NCBI GenBank assembly: GCA_030407085.1
Contig: CM059582.1
Coordinates: forward strand, 133,365,501 to 133,429,500
Direction: 5' to 3'
Length of the DNA stretch: 64,000 nucleotides
Origin: Trichopria drosophilae
Lineage: Eukaryota > Arthropoda > Insecta > Hymenoptera > Diapriidae
In this document: in pieces, positions 33,825 to 47,013 of the stretch
How positions within the stretch are numbered: the stretch's first letter is position 1
How the letters are laid out: each line of letters begins with the position of its first letter
Translations under genes and position numbers: made by a program
Notes under the pieces: model-generated
What the model was told of the DNA's origin: nothing
Seen by the model: the letters and a program-made list of their open reading frames with translations, nothing else
The model's database searches: none

Positions 33825-33934
33825 ATATATATATATGTTGCAAAAGTGTTATTATATTTTAATCAATTTACACCTTTTCCTCACCCGGTGGTCCCGAGGT
33901 AAGAGGGACCGAATAATTATTATTTTATTAATAG
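33825..33934. other. Short spacer resembling an LTR end
   Basis: TATATTTTAATCAATTTACACC followed by CTCACCCGGTGGTCCCGAGG resembles 48580-48635 (TATATTTTATTTCACC then CACCATCCCGGTCGTCCCAAGG), the end of the insert in the satellite. It may be the outer end of an LTR interrupted by the 6.9-kb transposon. Confidence 0.35.
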
Positions 33935-34370
33935 GTTCTAGTCATTTCAAAAGCTGTCAACGAAAGAAAAAAGGCCTTAAAGGATCTTAATGAAAACATA
34001 ACTATTGATAATATGAATAACGCTAAAACGAAATCAATCTTGCACACTGAAAGAAAAATATGCTATATGGTATGAATTAAATATGCATTAAATTTGATAC
34101 TCAAAAAAGTTGTTACAATATCCGATTCCCAAACAACTTTGGAAAGATTAGATTCTACCCTCTACGCAAAAAAATCTTAACAAAGTATATTTTGACATCC
34201 AATTGACAATTATACCTTTTTAATAAAAGAATTTATTAATAGGTTCTAGTCATTTCAAAAGCTGTCAACGAAAGAAAAAAGGCCTTAAAGGATCTTAATG
34301 AAAACATAACTATTGATAATATGAATAACGCTAAAACGAAATCAATCTTGCACACTGAAAGAAAAAATGG
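33935..34370 (+). repeat. Scrambled tandem duplication within LINE B
   Basis: The 125-bp stretch starting GGTTCTAGTCATTTCAAAAG occurs at 33938 and again at 34242. Between them, 34065-34215 is a near-exact copy of 37012-37165, which belongs to the RNase H region 3 kb downstream. This is a rearranged block, not normal element structure. Confidence 0.9.
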
Positions 34371-34433
34371 CTTTATAAAATTTTGCGAATCTCTGAATGC
34401 GGAAACCGACATTGGCATGATACGGAAAACAAT

Positions 34434-35180
34434 GGGGTTCACCTGTAAAATTTTTTTATTATTTTTTATTGTTTTAATTAATAATTTAGGTAATAAATAA
34501 CACAAATAAAATCGAAAAAAAAATTATTTATTAATTTGGGTATTTTATTTGCCAATTAAAAACTCTTTCGTTTGAACGCGCGCCAGTTTCGTGTAACGTC
34601 ACTATGCGGGTTCGGCTGTCAACCAATCCCTTTCGAATATTCTACTGTGCTTTGATGTCATATTTTTAAAATGGAACAAGCAAACATGTACTATGGAAAA
34701 ACGGTTGTAAGTCCTGCTATTTTACAAATAGGTTCAATACATATACATGCGGCGACAAACAGTTACGTCACGTCGATTCGACCAAAGGTGCATCCTTGTA
34801 GCTGATAAATGTTACCTATATATGTATACATAGATTTTAAAGCTATTTTTCAATTAAGAAAACGCAAATAACGGCATAGTAAAGTGTATGAGGCTTATCA
34901 GCAGGTCTTTTGTCCCTTTTTTCCACAATAAAAACTTCGAAGCAAACTATTGAGGTTAAACATGACATAAATGCACAGCAGAATATACGAACGGGATTGG
35001 TTGACAGCCGAACCCGCATAGTGACGTCACACGAAACTGGCGCGCGTTCAAACGGAAGAGTTTTTAATTGGCAAATAAAATACCCAAATTATTGAATTAA
35101 TTATTTTTTAGATTTTATTTGTCTTATTTATGACCTAAATTATTATTTAAAACAATAAAAAAATGTTATCGGTGAACCCC
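34434..35180. mobile_element. 747-bp MITE, AT duplication, GGGGTTCACC ends
   Basis: Inverted ends GGGGTTCACC with arms continuing about 190 bp on each side (TTGCCAATTAAAAACTCTT, TTTGAACGCGCGCCAGTTTC, AGTGACGTCACA-like, GGGTTCGGCTGTCAACCAATCCC). Flanked by AT at 34432-34433 and 35181-35182. Excision with one AT restores the LINE B frame (KT-IASFKNP). A small open frame at 34910-35095 inside is probably fortuitous. Confidence 0.88.
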
Positions 35181-35182
35181 AT

Positions 35183-36460
35183 TGCCTCTTTCAAAAACCC
35201 TAAGAATGATGTCAATCGTTTGTCAAACTCATACAATGATCCGAAATTGCAAAAGACCTATAATTATTAATGAAAATTTAGATCATAATAAATTTCTGTT
35301 TAAATACCAGGAATACATTACAATCATCAAAAATTTAAAAACTAAATCTTCTCTTGGTCCAGATCTAATTTCCAACAAAATTATTAAACAACTTCCTGAA
35401 TCGGTACACAGACTCATTCTCAAAATTTTTAATTTATGTTTGATTGAAGGCAAGTTTCCCCCTATCTGGAAAAAATATGATACGATTTTAATTTCACAAC
35501 CTAATAACAAAGGTTTTAGACCACTAGCCTTAGCCTGTAATCTATCAAAACTTTTCGAAACTTTAGTAAAAATTAGAATCGAATGGTTTACTCAACAGAA
35601 CTATATAATTTCAAGATCCCAATACGGTTTCCGCAAACAAAGATCTTGCACTGATAGCACAACTCTTTTTGCCACGGATAAATATATTATTTTTTCTAAG
35701 AAAAACGTACTAGGTGCCTTAATGTAGGATATTGAAGGTGCCTTTGACTACGTAATCCCTAACATACTAATTCAAGATTTAATTGACATTAAACTACCTT
35801 TCTATTATGTAAAATACCTAGAATATATGATTACATTACGTCACCTTTCGATCTACACTGAGGGAAAATTCATAGAAGATTGCATTGTTCAAAAAGGGCT
35901 ACCTCAGGGTTTTATGCCCTATACTTTTCAACATTTATGTTGGAGATCTTGAAAAAAACATTGGACCCCATGCAAGAAATCTTCAATACGCAGATGATTG
36001 CGCAATTTATGCCTCTCACCCTTCTTTAAAAATGTATACCGATATATTATCTAAATCTTTTAGTTTCCTTAAATCATGACTAGAAAGTAGAGGTCTTACT
36101 CTTGCTGTAAATAAAACTCAATTTGTAATATTCTCTCGATTAAAATCTACTCCTAAAGATATTAAAATAAGTCTTGATAATATACAAATTACAAACTCAG
36201 AATCTGTCAAATTTTTGGGTGTGATTTTCAATAGAAAACTCCATTGCAAACCTCATAATGAAGATCTAAAGATAAAATCCCATAAAGTTCTAAACATAGT
36301 AAAATCTCTTGGCTCTTCTACATGGGGCCTTCATCCCTTTCATCTGTTTAAAGTTTACAAAAGTATGGGTGAGGCTATCTTACATGGGGTTCAACATGCT
36401 ATGACAATGCCAGTAACTCAAATAAAAAAAGGCTTCTCCATTCCCAACTGTCAATTTTGA
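35183..36460 (+). pseudogene. LINE B reverse transcriptase
   Basis: Readable blocks: LKTKSSLGPDLISNKIIKQL (35331), FPPIWKKYDTILISQPNNKG (35457), PLALACNLSKLFETLV, SRSQYGFRKQRSCTDS, then a stop at 35726 followed by DIEGAFDYVIPNILI. After a frameshift near 35910 come LQYADDCAIYASH (YADD active site, about 35980) and VKFLGVIFNRKL (36209). Strong A+T bias in codon use compared with the R1-clade LINE next door. At least three disruptions. Confidence 0.9.
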
Positions 36461-37840
36461 GATCATGTTTGGGTCTTATGAGATCTACTCCAAAGGCTGT
36501 CATATACAAGCTCTCTAGCACTTTTCCACTTGATTTAATACTCAACACCATGAATGAAAAATATATTATTAAATCTTTTCAATTATTAAACAATCCATTG
36601 CTCAATAAACTAAAACTAATTAACGAATATATTATGAGCAAAAAATTAAAAAACATTCCTCCCCATATTATGAGGATCTATTCTAAACTTATTATGCACT
36701 TCCCAATATTGAAAAATCTGAATTTCCCCTCTCTTTAGATTATCCCTTATCTGTCCAATTTTTTGATACCAATTCTAATTATAATATTGGTAAAAGTTCT
36801 CTTACACAAAACATTCCAGGTGTTGACTTCGAACTTAATATTAGAGATATTTTTCCAGACGAAGATTTAATATATACTGATGCTGCTGTAACTAGGAGTC
36901 CCACCCACTCTAACTCCATATGCGGCATTTCAATATTTCATGTAAATTTATCAAAAACTATAAAACATCGTATTAATGACAACATACCTGCCAATTCCGC
37001 TGAAACCATCGCTATATGGTATGAATTAAATATGCATTAAATTTGATACTCAAAAAAGTTGTTACAATATCCGATTCCCAAACAACTTTGGAAAGATTAG
37101 ATTCTACCCTCTACGCAAAAAAATCTTAACAAAGTATATTTTGACATCAAATTAAAATTGTCCCTTTCTTTGTCCAAATTTGACTTTGTATGGTGTCCTG
37201 CACACGCAGGTATTAAAGGTAATGACAAAGCTAATAAGGCCGCTAAAGATTCTCTAAATTTGAATATATCTACTGAAATTAAATATAAACCTCCTTGGGA
37301 GTCCTTATTTCCGAGTATAGAAGTAAATCTTTCAACTAATTTCGCATCCTATCTTGAAACTGAATTTAAAACTAAAGGGAAATATTTCTCATCGTGCATT
37401 TCTGACAGCAAATATGTTTTATCGTATAACGACATCAGTCTACCTAAAAAACTTATTAACACTATCAACAAACTCAAATCTGGTCACTGGGAATATCCTT
37501 CTCATTTATATAAACTTAACTTGATTGATAAACCAGAATGCGGTTATTGCAAAAATCAAATTGCAGACATTGACCACATAATTTTCCACTTCCCACAGCA
37601 TTCTGTCACAAGGTTGGGTTTCCTAGATGCGCTACAAAAAGAAGGTATCGATAATTACGGCAACTTTAATTTAATTCTCGCAAAAGATAATCTAAAAATT
37701 TTTAAAGAATTCTTTCTTAAATTCAATAAACATAAATGGCTAGTTTTATTCACGACTTACAATTTTTCTTTTGTTCAAATTTTCAAAATAATCATCTCTT
37801 ATTTCCTTTTTATTTCTGTTGTACTATATGTTTTTTTTTA
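36457..37840 (+). pseudogene. LINE B connection, RNase H and C-terminal domain
   Basis: The frame 36457-36738 carries the post-RT linker. Then EDLIYTDAAVTRSP (about 36860) gives the first RNase H aspartate, NIPANSAETIAIWYELN the second acidic cluster (stop after it near 37038), and FVWCPAHAGIKGNDKANKAAK (37180) the His-x-Gly-Ile...Asn-x-x-Ala-Asp-like end, here with K in place of the usual D/E neighbour. A C-terminal CGYCKNQIADIDH cluster lies near 37540. The open frame 37158-38051 runs on into the next LINE copy. Confidence 0.88.
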
Positions 37841-39190
37841 TATGGATATCGCCTTTATCTCTTCCGATCTGTACCACCAAACTACGTGGGACATTGTAGA
37901 TGATATTCTTGGCAGTGACCATTTCTTAATATCTATTTCCATCAATAAGGATCTCTACCTACCTAGGAATACAAGACCCAATTTAAACCTTAACTCTGTA
38001 GATTGGACAATTTTCAGGTATAAGATAGGCAAATTATCAAAAATTTTTTAAATAAATAACGAAAACTTATTAGAAATATATGACTCATTAAACAAAAAAA
38101 TTGTTAAAACTTTGAAAAAATCAGGTGCACACCTATATAAAAAAAACAAAAAATAATAATATCCATAAGAAGTACTGGTGAAATGAAAATTGCACAGCAG
38201 TTGTAAACTAAAGGAAAAAAAAAGTATTACACTCCAAAACATAAACAATTTAAAACAAGCAAACACGAAAGCCAACCAAGTATTAAAACAACAAAAGAAA
38301 ATGGGGTACATTAAATTTTGCGAATCTTTAAATGCTGATTCAGATATCAGCCGAATATGGAAAACCATCTCGTCATTCAAAAACCCGAGAAACGATATAA
38401 GCAACTCATCAGACGATTCACTACTCCGCAATGCAATACAAAAAATAAAAGACTAATTATCTATTTTAAAACCGATTCCAATAAAAAACTCAACTTACCA
38501 TAATCCGCACTTTACTTTCCAAGAATATAATACAATTGTTAAACATTTAAAAGTAAAATCTGCACCTGGCCCAGACCTAATTTCAAACAAAACCATAAAA
38601 AATCTTCCTGAATCGATTCATTTTTTATTTTTACAAATTTTTAATCTTTGCCTTAAACACAATAAATACCCCTCAATATGCAAAAAGTATGACGTTATTC
38701 TAATCCCAAAACCTAATAATAAAGGCTGTATGCCCATACCTCTGGCCAGCAATCTCTCAAAAATTTTGGAAACGCTTATTAAAATTAGATTGGAATGATT
38801 TGCTGAAAAAAACTTCAACATCCCTAAATCTCAATTCGGTTTCAGACAACAAAAATCTTATATTGACAGTGCAACCTTATTTGCCAGAGACATTTACCTT
38901 AACTTCTGAAAAAAAAAAGTATTAGGAGCCCTACTTTTAGATATCGAAGGCGCTTTTGATGTTGTTATTCCCAATACGCTTATCCAAGATCTAATAGATA
39001 TTAATATACCAACTAAATTCATACAATATTTAGATTTTATGATCTCCTCAAGAAACTTGTCAATTTACTCCCAGGGCAATTTTATTGAAAATTTTGCGGT
39101 TTACAAAGGGCTGCCCTAAGGCTCAGTATTAAGCCCACACCTTTTTAACATCTATGTCAGAAACTTAGATAAAAACATAGGATTAACACT
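37841..39190 (+). mobile_element. LINE family B, copy 2 (truncated at both ends)
   Basis: Starts within the endonuclease (DILGSDHFLISISI, 37900), continues through the linker (KFCESLNADSDISRIWKTIS at 38313, matching KFCESLNAETDIGMIRKT in copy 1), and the RT fingers and palm (VKSAPGPDLISNKTIKNL at 38553, SKSQFGFRQQKS-like at 38826, LLLDIEGAFDVVIPNTLI at 38933, KGLP-stop-GSVLSPHLFN at 39107). It ends before the YADD motif at about 39190. Several stops. It lies head-to-tail with copy 1. Confidence 0.88.
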
Positions 39191-39510
39191 AATAGTCCAA
39201 GGGACGCCGTCCTTTTTCCTTAATGATTAGTAACGGGCTAAATCTTTGTGAGTAGCTTCTTTTTGCCAAGATGCCCAACTTTTCCCACTACGAAAATGCT
39301 CGATAGTGGTAACTAATAAAGTGCGCGAGCGTCAAACATGTGGATTGGGTGATTGTAAAAAGTTTATTAGTAACCGGATATTCTAAAGTTTAATCTCAAG
39401 ATAATTAATTTAAATACACGTAAAAACGTTTGTCCTACGAAACGGATGGTTTGGCTAAAGGGTCCGCCACTCCAAGCATGTCGAAATCAGGACCTTATAA
39501 AAAATAATTA
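39191..39510. other. Boundary sequence between LINE B and satellite, unassigned
   Basis: About 320 bp with repeated TTAGTAAC (39228, 39367, 39506) and AACTAATAAAG. No coding region and no recognised family. Confidence 0.4.
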
Positions 39511-42500
39511 GTAACAACCAATGTTTATTTAAACATTGATTCCGACGTGAATCGTTTCAAAACGATATTTTCTTTATTTCAAACATTATTTTTGAAGTGT
39601 TTGGAAAATTTTTACTTTATAAAGAATTCCCTGCAGAAATTATACGTATTTTACAGAAATCGTTATAAAGAATGATTATTTAAACAGAGATTCCGTAGCG
39701 AATTGTTTCAAAACGCTATTTTCTTTATTTCAAACAGTATTTTTGATGTGTATGCAATATTTTTACTTTTTAAAGAATTCCCTGCAGAAATTATACGCAT
39801 TTTACAGAAATCGTTATAAACAATGATTATTTAAACAATGACTCCGTCTCGAATTGTTTCAAAACGATATTTTCGATATTTCAAACAGTATTTATGATGT
39901 GTATGCAAAATTTTTACTTTATAAAGAATTCCCTGCAGAAATTATACGTATTTTACAGAAATCGTTATAAACAATGTTTATTTAAACATTGATTCCGACG
40001 TGAATGGTTTCAAAATGATATTTTCTTTATTTCAAACAGTATTTTTGAATTGTTTGGGAAATGTTTACTCTATAAAGAATTCCCTGCATAAATTGTACGT
40101 ATTTTACAGAAATCGTTATAAACAATGTTTATTTAAACAATAATTCCGTCTCGAATGGTTTCAAAATGATATTTTCGATATTTCAAGCAGTGTTTTTAAA
40201 GTGTTTGGGAAATTAAAACTTTATAAAGAATATTCTGCACAAGTTATCAGTAATCGTTATAAACAATGTTTTTTTAAATAATGATTTCATCGCGAATCGT
40301 TTCAAAACGTCATTTTCCTCATTTAAACCAGTATTTTTGAAGTGTATGCAAAATTTTTACTTTATAAAGAATTCCCTGCAGAAATTATACCCATTTTACA
40401 GAAATCGTTATAAACAATGATTATTTAAACAATAATTCCGTCTCGAATTGTTTAAAAACGATATATTCGATATTTTAAACAGCATTTTTAAAGTGTATGC
40501 AAATTTTTACTTTATAAAGAATCCCCTGCAGAAATTATACGTATTTTACAAAAATCGTTATAAACAATGATTATTCAAACAATAATTATGTAAACAATAA
40601 TTCCGTCTCGAATTGTTTAAAAACGATATTTTCGATATTCTAAACAGCATTTTTAAAGTGTATGCAAATTTTTACTTTATAAAGAATCCCCTGCAGAAAT
40701 TATACGTATTTTACAAAAATCGTTATAAACAATGATTATTTAAAAAATAATTATGTAAACAATAGTTCCATCTTGAATTGTTTAAAAACGATATTTTCGA
40801 TATTTCAAACAGTATTTTTAAAGTGTATGCAAATTTTTACTTTATAAAGAATTCCCTGCAGAAATTATACCCATTTTACAGAAATCGTTATAAACAATGT
40901 TTATTTAAACATTGATTCCGCCGCGAATTTTTTCAAAACGATATTGGCCTTATTTCAAACAGTATGTTTAAAGAGCATGCTTAACTTTATAAAGAATTCC
41001 CTGCGAATTGTTTAAAAACGATATTTTCGATATTTTAAACAGCATTTTTAAAGTGTATGCAGATTTTTACTTTATAAAGAATTCCCTGCAGAAATTATAC
41101 GCATTTTACAGAAATCGATATAAACAATGATTATTTAAACAATGATTCCGTCTCGAATTATTTCAAAACGATATGTTCGATATTTCAAACAGTATTTTTG
41201 AAGTGTATGCAAAATTTTTACTTTATAATGAATTCCCTGCAGAAATTATACCCATTTTACAGAAATCGTTATAAACAATGATTATTTAAACAATAATTCC
41301 GTCTCGAATTGTTTAAAAACGATATATTCGATATTTTAAACAGCATTTTTAAAGTGTATGCAAATTTTTACTTTATAAAGAATCCCCTGCAGAAATTATA
41401 CGTATTTTACAAAAATCGTTATAAACAATGATTATTTAAAAAATAATTATGTAAACAATAATTCCGTCTCGAATTGTTTAAAAACGATATATTCGATATT
41501 TTAAACAGTATGTTTAAAGAGCATGCTTAACTTTATAAAGAATTCCGTGCTAGTTGTTTAAAAACGATATTTTCGATATTTTAAACAGCATTTATAAAGT
41601 GTATGCAAATTTTTACTTTATAAAGAATCCCCTGCTGAAATTATACGTATTTTATAAAAATCGTTATAAACAATGATTATTTAAACAATAATTCCGTCTC
41701 GAATTATTTCAAAACGATATGTTCGATATTTCAAACAGTATTTTTGAAGTGTATGCAAAATTTTTACTTTATAATGAATTCCCTGCAGAAATTACACGCA
41801 TTTTACCGAAATCGTTATAAACAAGGTTTATGTAAACATTGATTCCGACGTGAATGGTTTCAAAACGATATTTTCTTTATTTCAAACTGTATTTTTAAAC
41901 AGCATGCCAAATTGTAACTTTATAAAGAATTTCCTGCACCAGTTATTAGTAATCGTTATACAGAATAATTATTTAAACAATGATTCCGCCGCGAATTATT
42001 TCAAAATCTGTTTCGAAAATTTGAACTTTATAAAGTATTTCATGCAGAAATTATACTCATTTTAAAGAAATCATTATAAACAATAATTCCGTCTCGAATT
42101 GTTTCAAAACGATATTTTCGATATTTCAAACATTATTTTTGAAGTGTTTGGAAAATTTTTACTTTATAAAGAATTCCCTGCAGAAATTATACGTATTTTA
42201 CAGAAATCGTTATAAAGAATGATTATTTAAACAGAGATTCCGTAGCGAATTGTTTCAAAACGATATTTTCTTTATTTCAAACAGTATTTTTGATGTGTAT
42301 GCAATATTTTTACTTTTTAAAGAATTCCCTGCAGAAATTATATGCATTTTACAGAAATCGTTATAAACAATGATTATTTAAACAATGACTCCGTCTCCAA
42401 TTGTTTCAAAACGATATCTTCGATATTTCAAACAGTATTTTTGATGTGTATGCAAAATTTTTACTTTATAAAGAATTCCCAGCAGAAATTATACGCATTT

Positions 42501-45500
42501 TACAGAAATCGTTATAAACAATGTTTGTTTAAACATTGATTCCGACGTGAATGGTTTCAAAAGGATATTTTCTTTATTTCAAACAGTATTTTTGAAGTTT
42601 TTGGAAAATTTTTATTTTATAAAGAATTCCCTGCAGAAATTATACGTATTTTACAGAAATCGTTATAAACAATGATTATTTAAACAATAACTCCGTTTCG
42701 AATGGTTTTAAAACGATATTTTCGATATTTCAAGCAGTGTTTTTAAAGTGTTTGGGAAATTAAAACTTTATAAAGAATATTATGCACAAGTTATCAGTAA
42801 TCGTTATAAACAATGTTTTTTTAAATAATGATTTCATCGCGAATCGTTTCAAAACGTCATTTTCCTCATTTAAACCAGTATTTTTGAAGTGTATGCAAAA
42901 TTTGTACTTTATAAAGAATTCCCTGCAGAAATTATACCCATTTTACAGAAATCGTTATAAACAATGATTATTTAAACAATAATTCCGTCTCGAATTGTTT
43001 AAAAACGATATATTCGATATTTTAAACAGCATTTTTAAAGTGTATGCAAATTTTTACTTTATAAAGAATCGCCTGCAGAAATTATACGTATTTTACAAAA
43101 ATCGTTATAAACAATGATTATTTAAACAATAATTATGTAAACAATAATTCCGTCTCGAATTGTTTAAAAACGATATTTTCGATATTCTAAACAGCATTTT
43201 TAAAGTGTATGCAAATTTTTACTTTATAAAGAATCCCCTGCAGAAATTATACGTATTTTACAAAAATCGTTATAAACAATGATTATTTAAAAAATAATTA
43301 TGTAAACAATAGTTCCATCTTGAATTGTTTAAAAACGATATTTTCGATATTTCAAACAGTATTTTTAAAGTGTATGCAAATTTTTACTTTATAAAGAATT
43401 CCCTGCAGAAATTATACCCATTTTACAGAAATCGTTATAAACAATGTTTATTTAAACATTGATTCCGCCGCGAATTTTTTCAAAACGATATTGGCCTTAT
43501 TTCAAACAGTATGTTTAAAGAGCATGCTTAACTTTATAAAGAATTCCCTGCGAATTGTTTAAAAACGATATTTTCGATATTTTAAACAGCATTTTTAAAG
43601 TGTATGCAGATTTTTACTTTATAAAGAATTCCCTGCAGAAATTATACGCATTTTACAGAAATCGATATAAACAATGATTATTTAAACAATGATTCCGTCT
43701 CGAATTATTTCAAAACGATATGTTCGATATTTCAAACAGTATTTTTGAAGTGTATGCAAAATTTTTACTTTATAATGTATTCCCTGCAGAAATTACACGC
43801 ATTTTACCGAAATCGTTATAAACAAGGTTTATGTAAACATTGATTCCGACGTGAATGGTTTCAAAACGATATTTTCTTTATTTCAAACCGTATTTTTAAA
43901 CAGCATGCCAAATTGTAACTTTATAAAGAATTTCCTGCACCAGTTATTAGAAATCGTTATACAGAATAATTATTTAAACAATGATTCCGCCGCGAATTAT
44001 TTCAAAACCTGTTTCGAAAATTTGAACTTTATAAAGTATTTCATGCAGAAATTATACTCATTTTAAAGAAATCGTTATAAACAATAATTCCGTCTCGAAT
44101 TGTTTCAAAACGATATTTTCGATATTTCAAACATTATTTTTGAAGTGTATGGAAAATTTTTACTATATAAAGAATTCCCTGCAGAAATTATACGTATTTT
44201 ACAGAAATCGTTATAAACAATGATTATTTAAACAATAACTCCGTCTCCAATTGTTTCAAAACGATATCTTCGATATTTCAAACAGTATTTTTGATGTGTA
44301 TGCAAAATTTTTACTTTATAAAGAATTCCCAGCAGAAATTATACGCATTTTACAGAAATCGTTATAAACAATGTTTGTTTAAACATTGATTCCGACGTGA
44401 ATGGTTTCAAAAGGATATTTTCTTTATTTCAAACAGTATTTTAAAAGTTTTTGGAAAATTTTTATTTTATAAAGAATTCCCTGCAGAAATTATACGTATT
44501 TTACAGAAATCGTTATAAACAATGATTATTTAAACAATAACTCCGTTTCGAATGGTTTTAAAACGATATTTTCGATATTTCAAGCAGTGTTTTTAAAGTG
44601 TTTGGGAAATTAAAACTTTATAAAGAATATTATGCACAAGTTATCAGTAATCGTTATAAACAATGTTTTTTTAAATAATGATTTCATCGCGAATCGTTTC
44701 AAAACGTCATTTTCCTCATTTAAACCAGTATTTTTGAAGTGTATGCAAAATTTGTACTTTATAAAGAATTCCCTGCAGAAATTATACCCATTTTACAGAA
44801 ATCGTTATAAACAATGATTATTTAAACAATAATTCCGTCTCGAATTGTTTAAAAACGATATATTCGATATTTTAAACAGCATTTTTAAAGTGTATGCAAA
44901 TTTTTACTTTATAAAGAATCCCCTGCAGAAATTATACGTATTTTACAAAAATCGTTATAAACAATGATTATTTAAAAAATAATTATGTAAAGAATAATTC
45001 CGTCTCGAATTGTTTAAAAACGATATTTTCGATATTCTAAACAGCATTTTTAAAGTGTATGCAAATTTTTACTTTATCAAGAATCCCCTGCAGAAATTAT
45101 ACGTATTTTACAAAAATCGTTATAAACAATGATTATTTAAACAATAATTATGACTCGAATTGTTTAAAAACGATATTTTCGATATTTCAAACAGTATTTT
45201 TAAAGTGTATGCAAATTTTTACTTTATAAAGAATTCCCTGCAGAAATTATACCCATTTTACAGAAATCGTTATAAACAATGTTTATTTAAACATTGATTC
45301 CGCCGCGAATTTTTTCAAAACGATATTGGCCTTATTTCAAACAGTATGTTTAAAGAGCATGCTTAACTTTATAAAGAATTCCCTGCGAATTGTTTAAAAA
45401 CGATATTTTCGATATTTTAAACAGCATTTTTAAAGTGTATGCAAATTTTTACTTTATAAAGAATTCCTTGCAGAAATTATACGCATTTTACAGAAATCGA

Positions 45501-47013
45501 TATAAACAATGATTATTTAAACAATGATTCCGTCTCGAATTATTTCAAAACGATATTTTTGATATTTCAAACAGTATTTTTGAAGTGTATGCAAAATTTT
45601 TACTTTATAAAGAATCCCCTGCAGAAATTATACGTATTTTACAAAAATCGTTATAAACAATGATTATTTAAACAATAATTATGTAAACAATAATTCCGTC
45701 TCGAATTGTTTAAAAACGATATTTTCGATATTCTAAACAGCATTTTTAAAGTGTATGCAAGTTTTTACTTTATAAAGAATCCCCTGCAGAAATTATACGT
45801 ATTTTACAAAAATCGTTATAAACAATGATTATTTAAAAAATAATTATGTAAACAATAGTCCCGTCTTGAATTGTTTAAAAACGATATTTTCGATATTTCA
45901 AACAGTATTTTTAAAGTGCATGCAAATTTTTACTTTATAAAGAATTCCCTGCAGAAATTATACCCATTTTACAGAAATCGTTATAAACAATGTTTATTTA
46001 AACATTGATTCCGCCGCGAATTTTTTCAAAACGATATTGGCCTTATTTCAAACAGTATGTTTAAAGAGCATGCTTAACTTTATAAAGAATTCCCTGCGAA
46101 TTGTTTAAAAACGATATTTTCGATATTTTAAACAGCATTTTTAAAGTGTATGCAGATTTTTACTTTATAAAGAATTCCCTGCAGAAATTATACGCATTTT
46201 ACAGAAATCGATATAAACAATGATTATTTAAACAATGATTCCGTCTCGAATTATTTCAAAACGATATGTTCGATATTTCAAACAGTATTTTTGAAGTGTA
46301 TGCAAAATTTTTACTTTATAATGAATTCCCTGCAGAAATTACACGCATTTTACCGAAATCGTTATAAACAAGGTTTATGTAAACATTGATTCCGACGTGA
46401 ATGGTTTCAAAACGATATTTTCTTTATTTCAAACCGTATTTTTAAACAGCATGCCAAATTGTAACTTTATAAAGAATTTCCTGCACCAGTTATTAGAAAT
46501 CGTTATACAGAATAATTATTTAAACAATGATTCCGCCGCGAATTTTTTCAAAACGTGTTTCGAAAATTTGAACTTTATAAAGTATTTCATGCAGAAATTA
46601 TACTCATTTTAAAGAAATCGTTATAAACAATAATTCCGTCTCGAATTGTTTCAAAACGATATTTTCGATATTTTAAGCATTTTTTTTGAAGTGTTTGGAA
46701 AAATGGAACTTCATAAAGAATATTGTGCACAAGTTATGAGTAATCGTTATATACAATGATTATTTAAACAATGATTCCATCGCGAATTGTTTCCAAGCAG
46801 TATTTTTGATGTGTATGCAAATTTTTTATTTTATAAAGAATCCCCTGCCGAAATTATACGTATTTTACAAAAATCGTTACAAACAATGATTATTTAAAAA
46901 ATAATTCCGCCTCGAATTGTTTAAAAACGATATTTTCGATATTTTAAACAGCATTTTTAAAGTGTATGCAAATTTTTACTTTAAAAAGAATCCCCTGCAG
47001 AAATTATACGTAT
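39511..47013. repeat. Satellite array, about 150-bp monomers in 2547-bp higher-order units
   Basis: Monomers share TTATTTAAACAATGATTCCG, CGAATTGTTTCAAAACGATA, TTTACTTTATAAAGAATTCC and CTGCAGAAATTATACG; the period is 150 bp where regular (e.g. ATAAACAATG at 52501, 52651, 52801 in the second block). A distinctive junction CAAACATTATTTTTGAAGTG recurs at 39580, 42127 and 44128 and an altered form at 46675, giving spacings 2547, 2001 and 2547. Copies of the higher-order unit are nearly identical while neighbouring monomers differ clearly. Short open frames across monomers are by-products. Confidence 0.95.
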
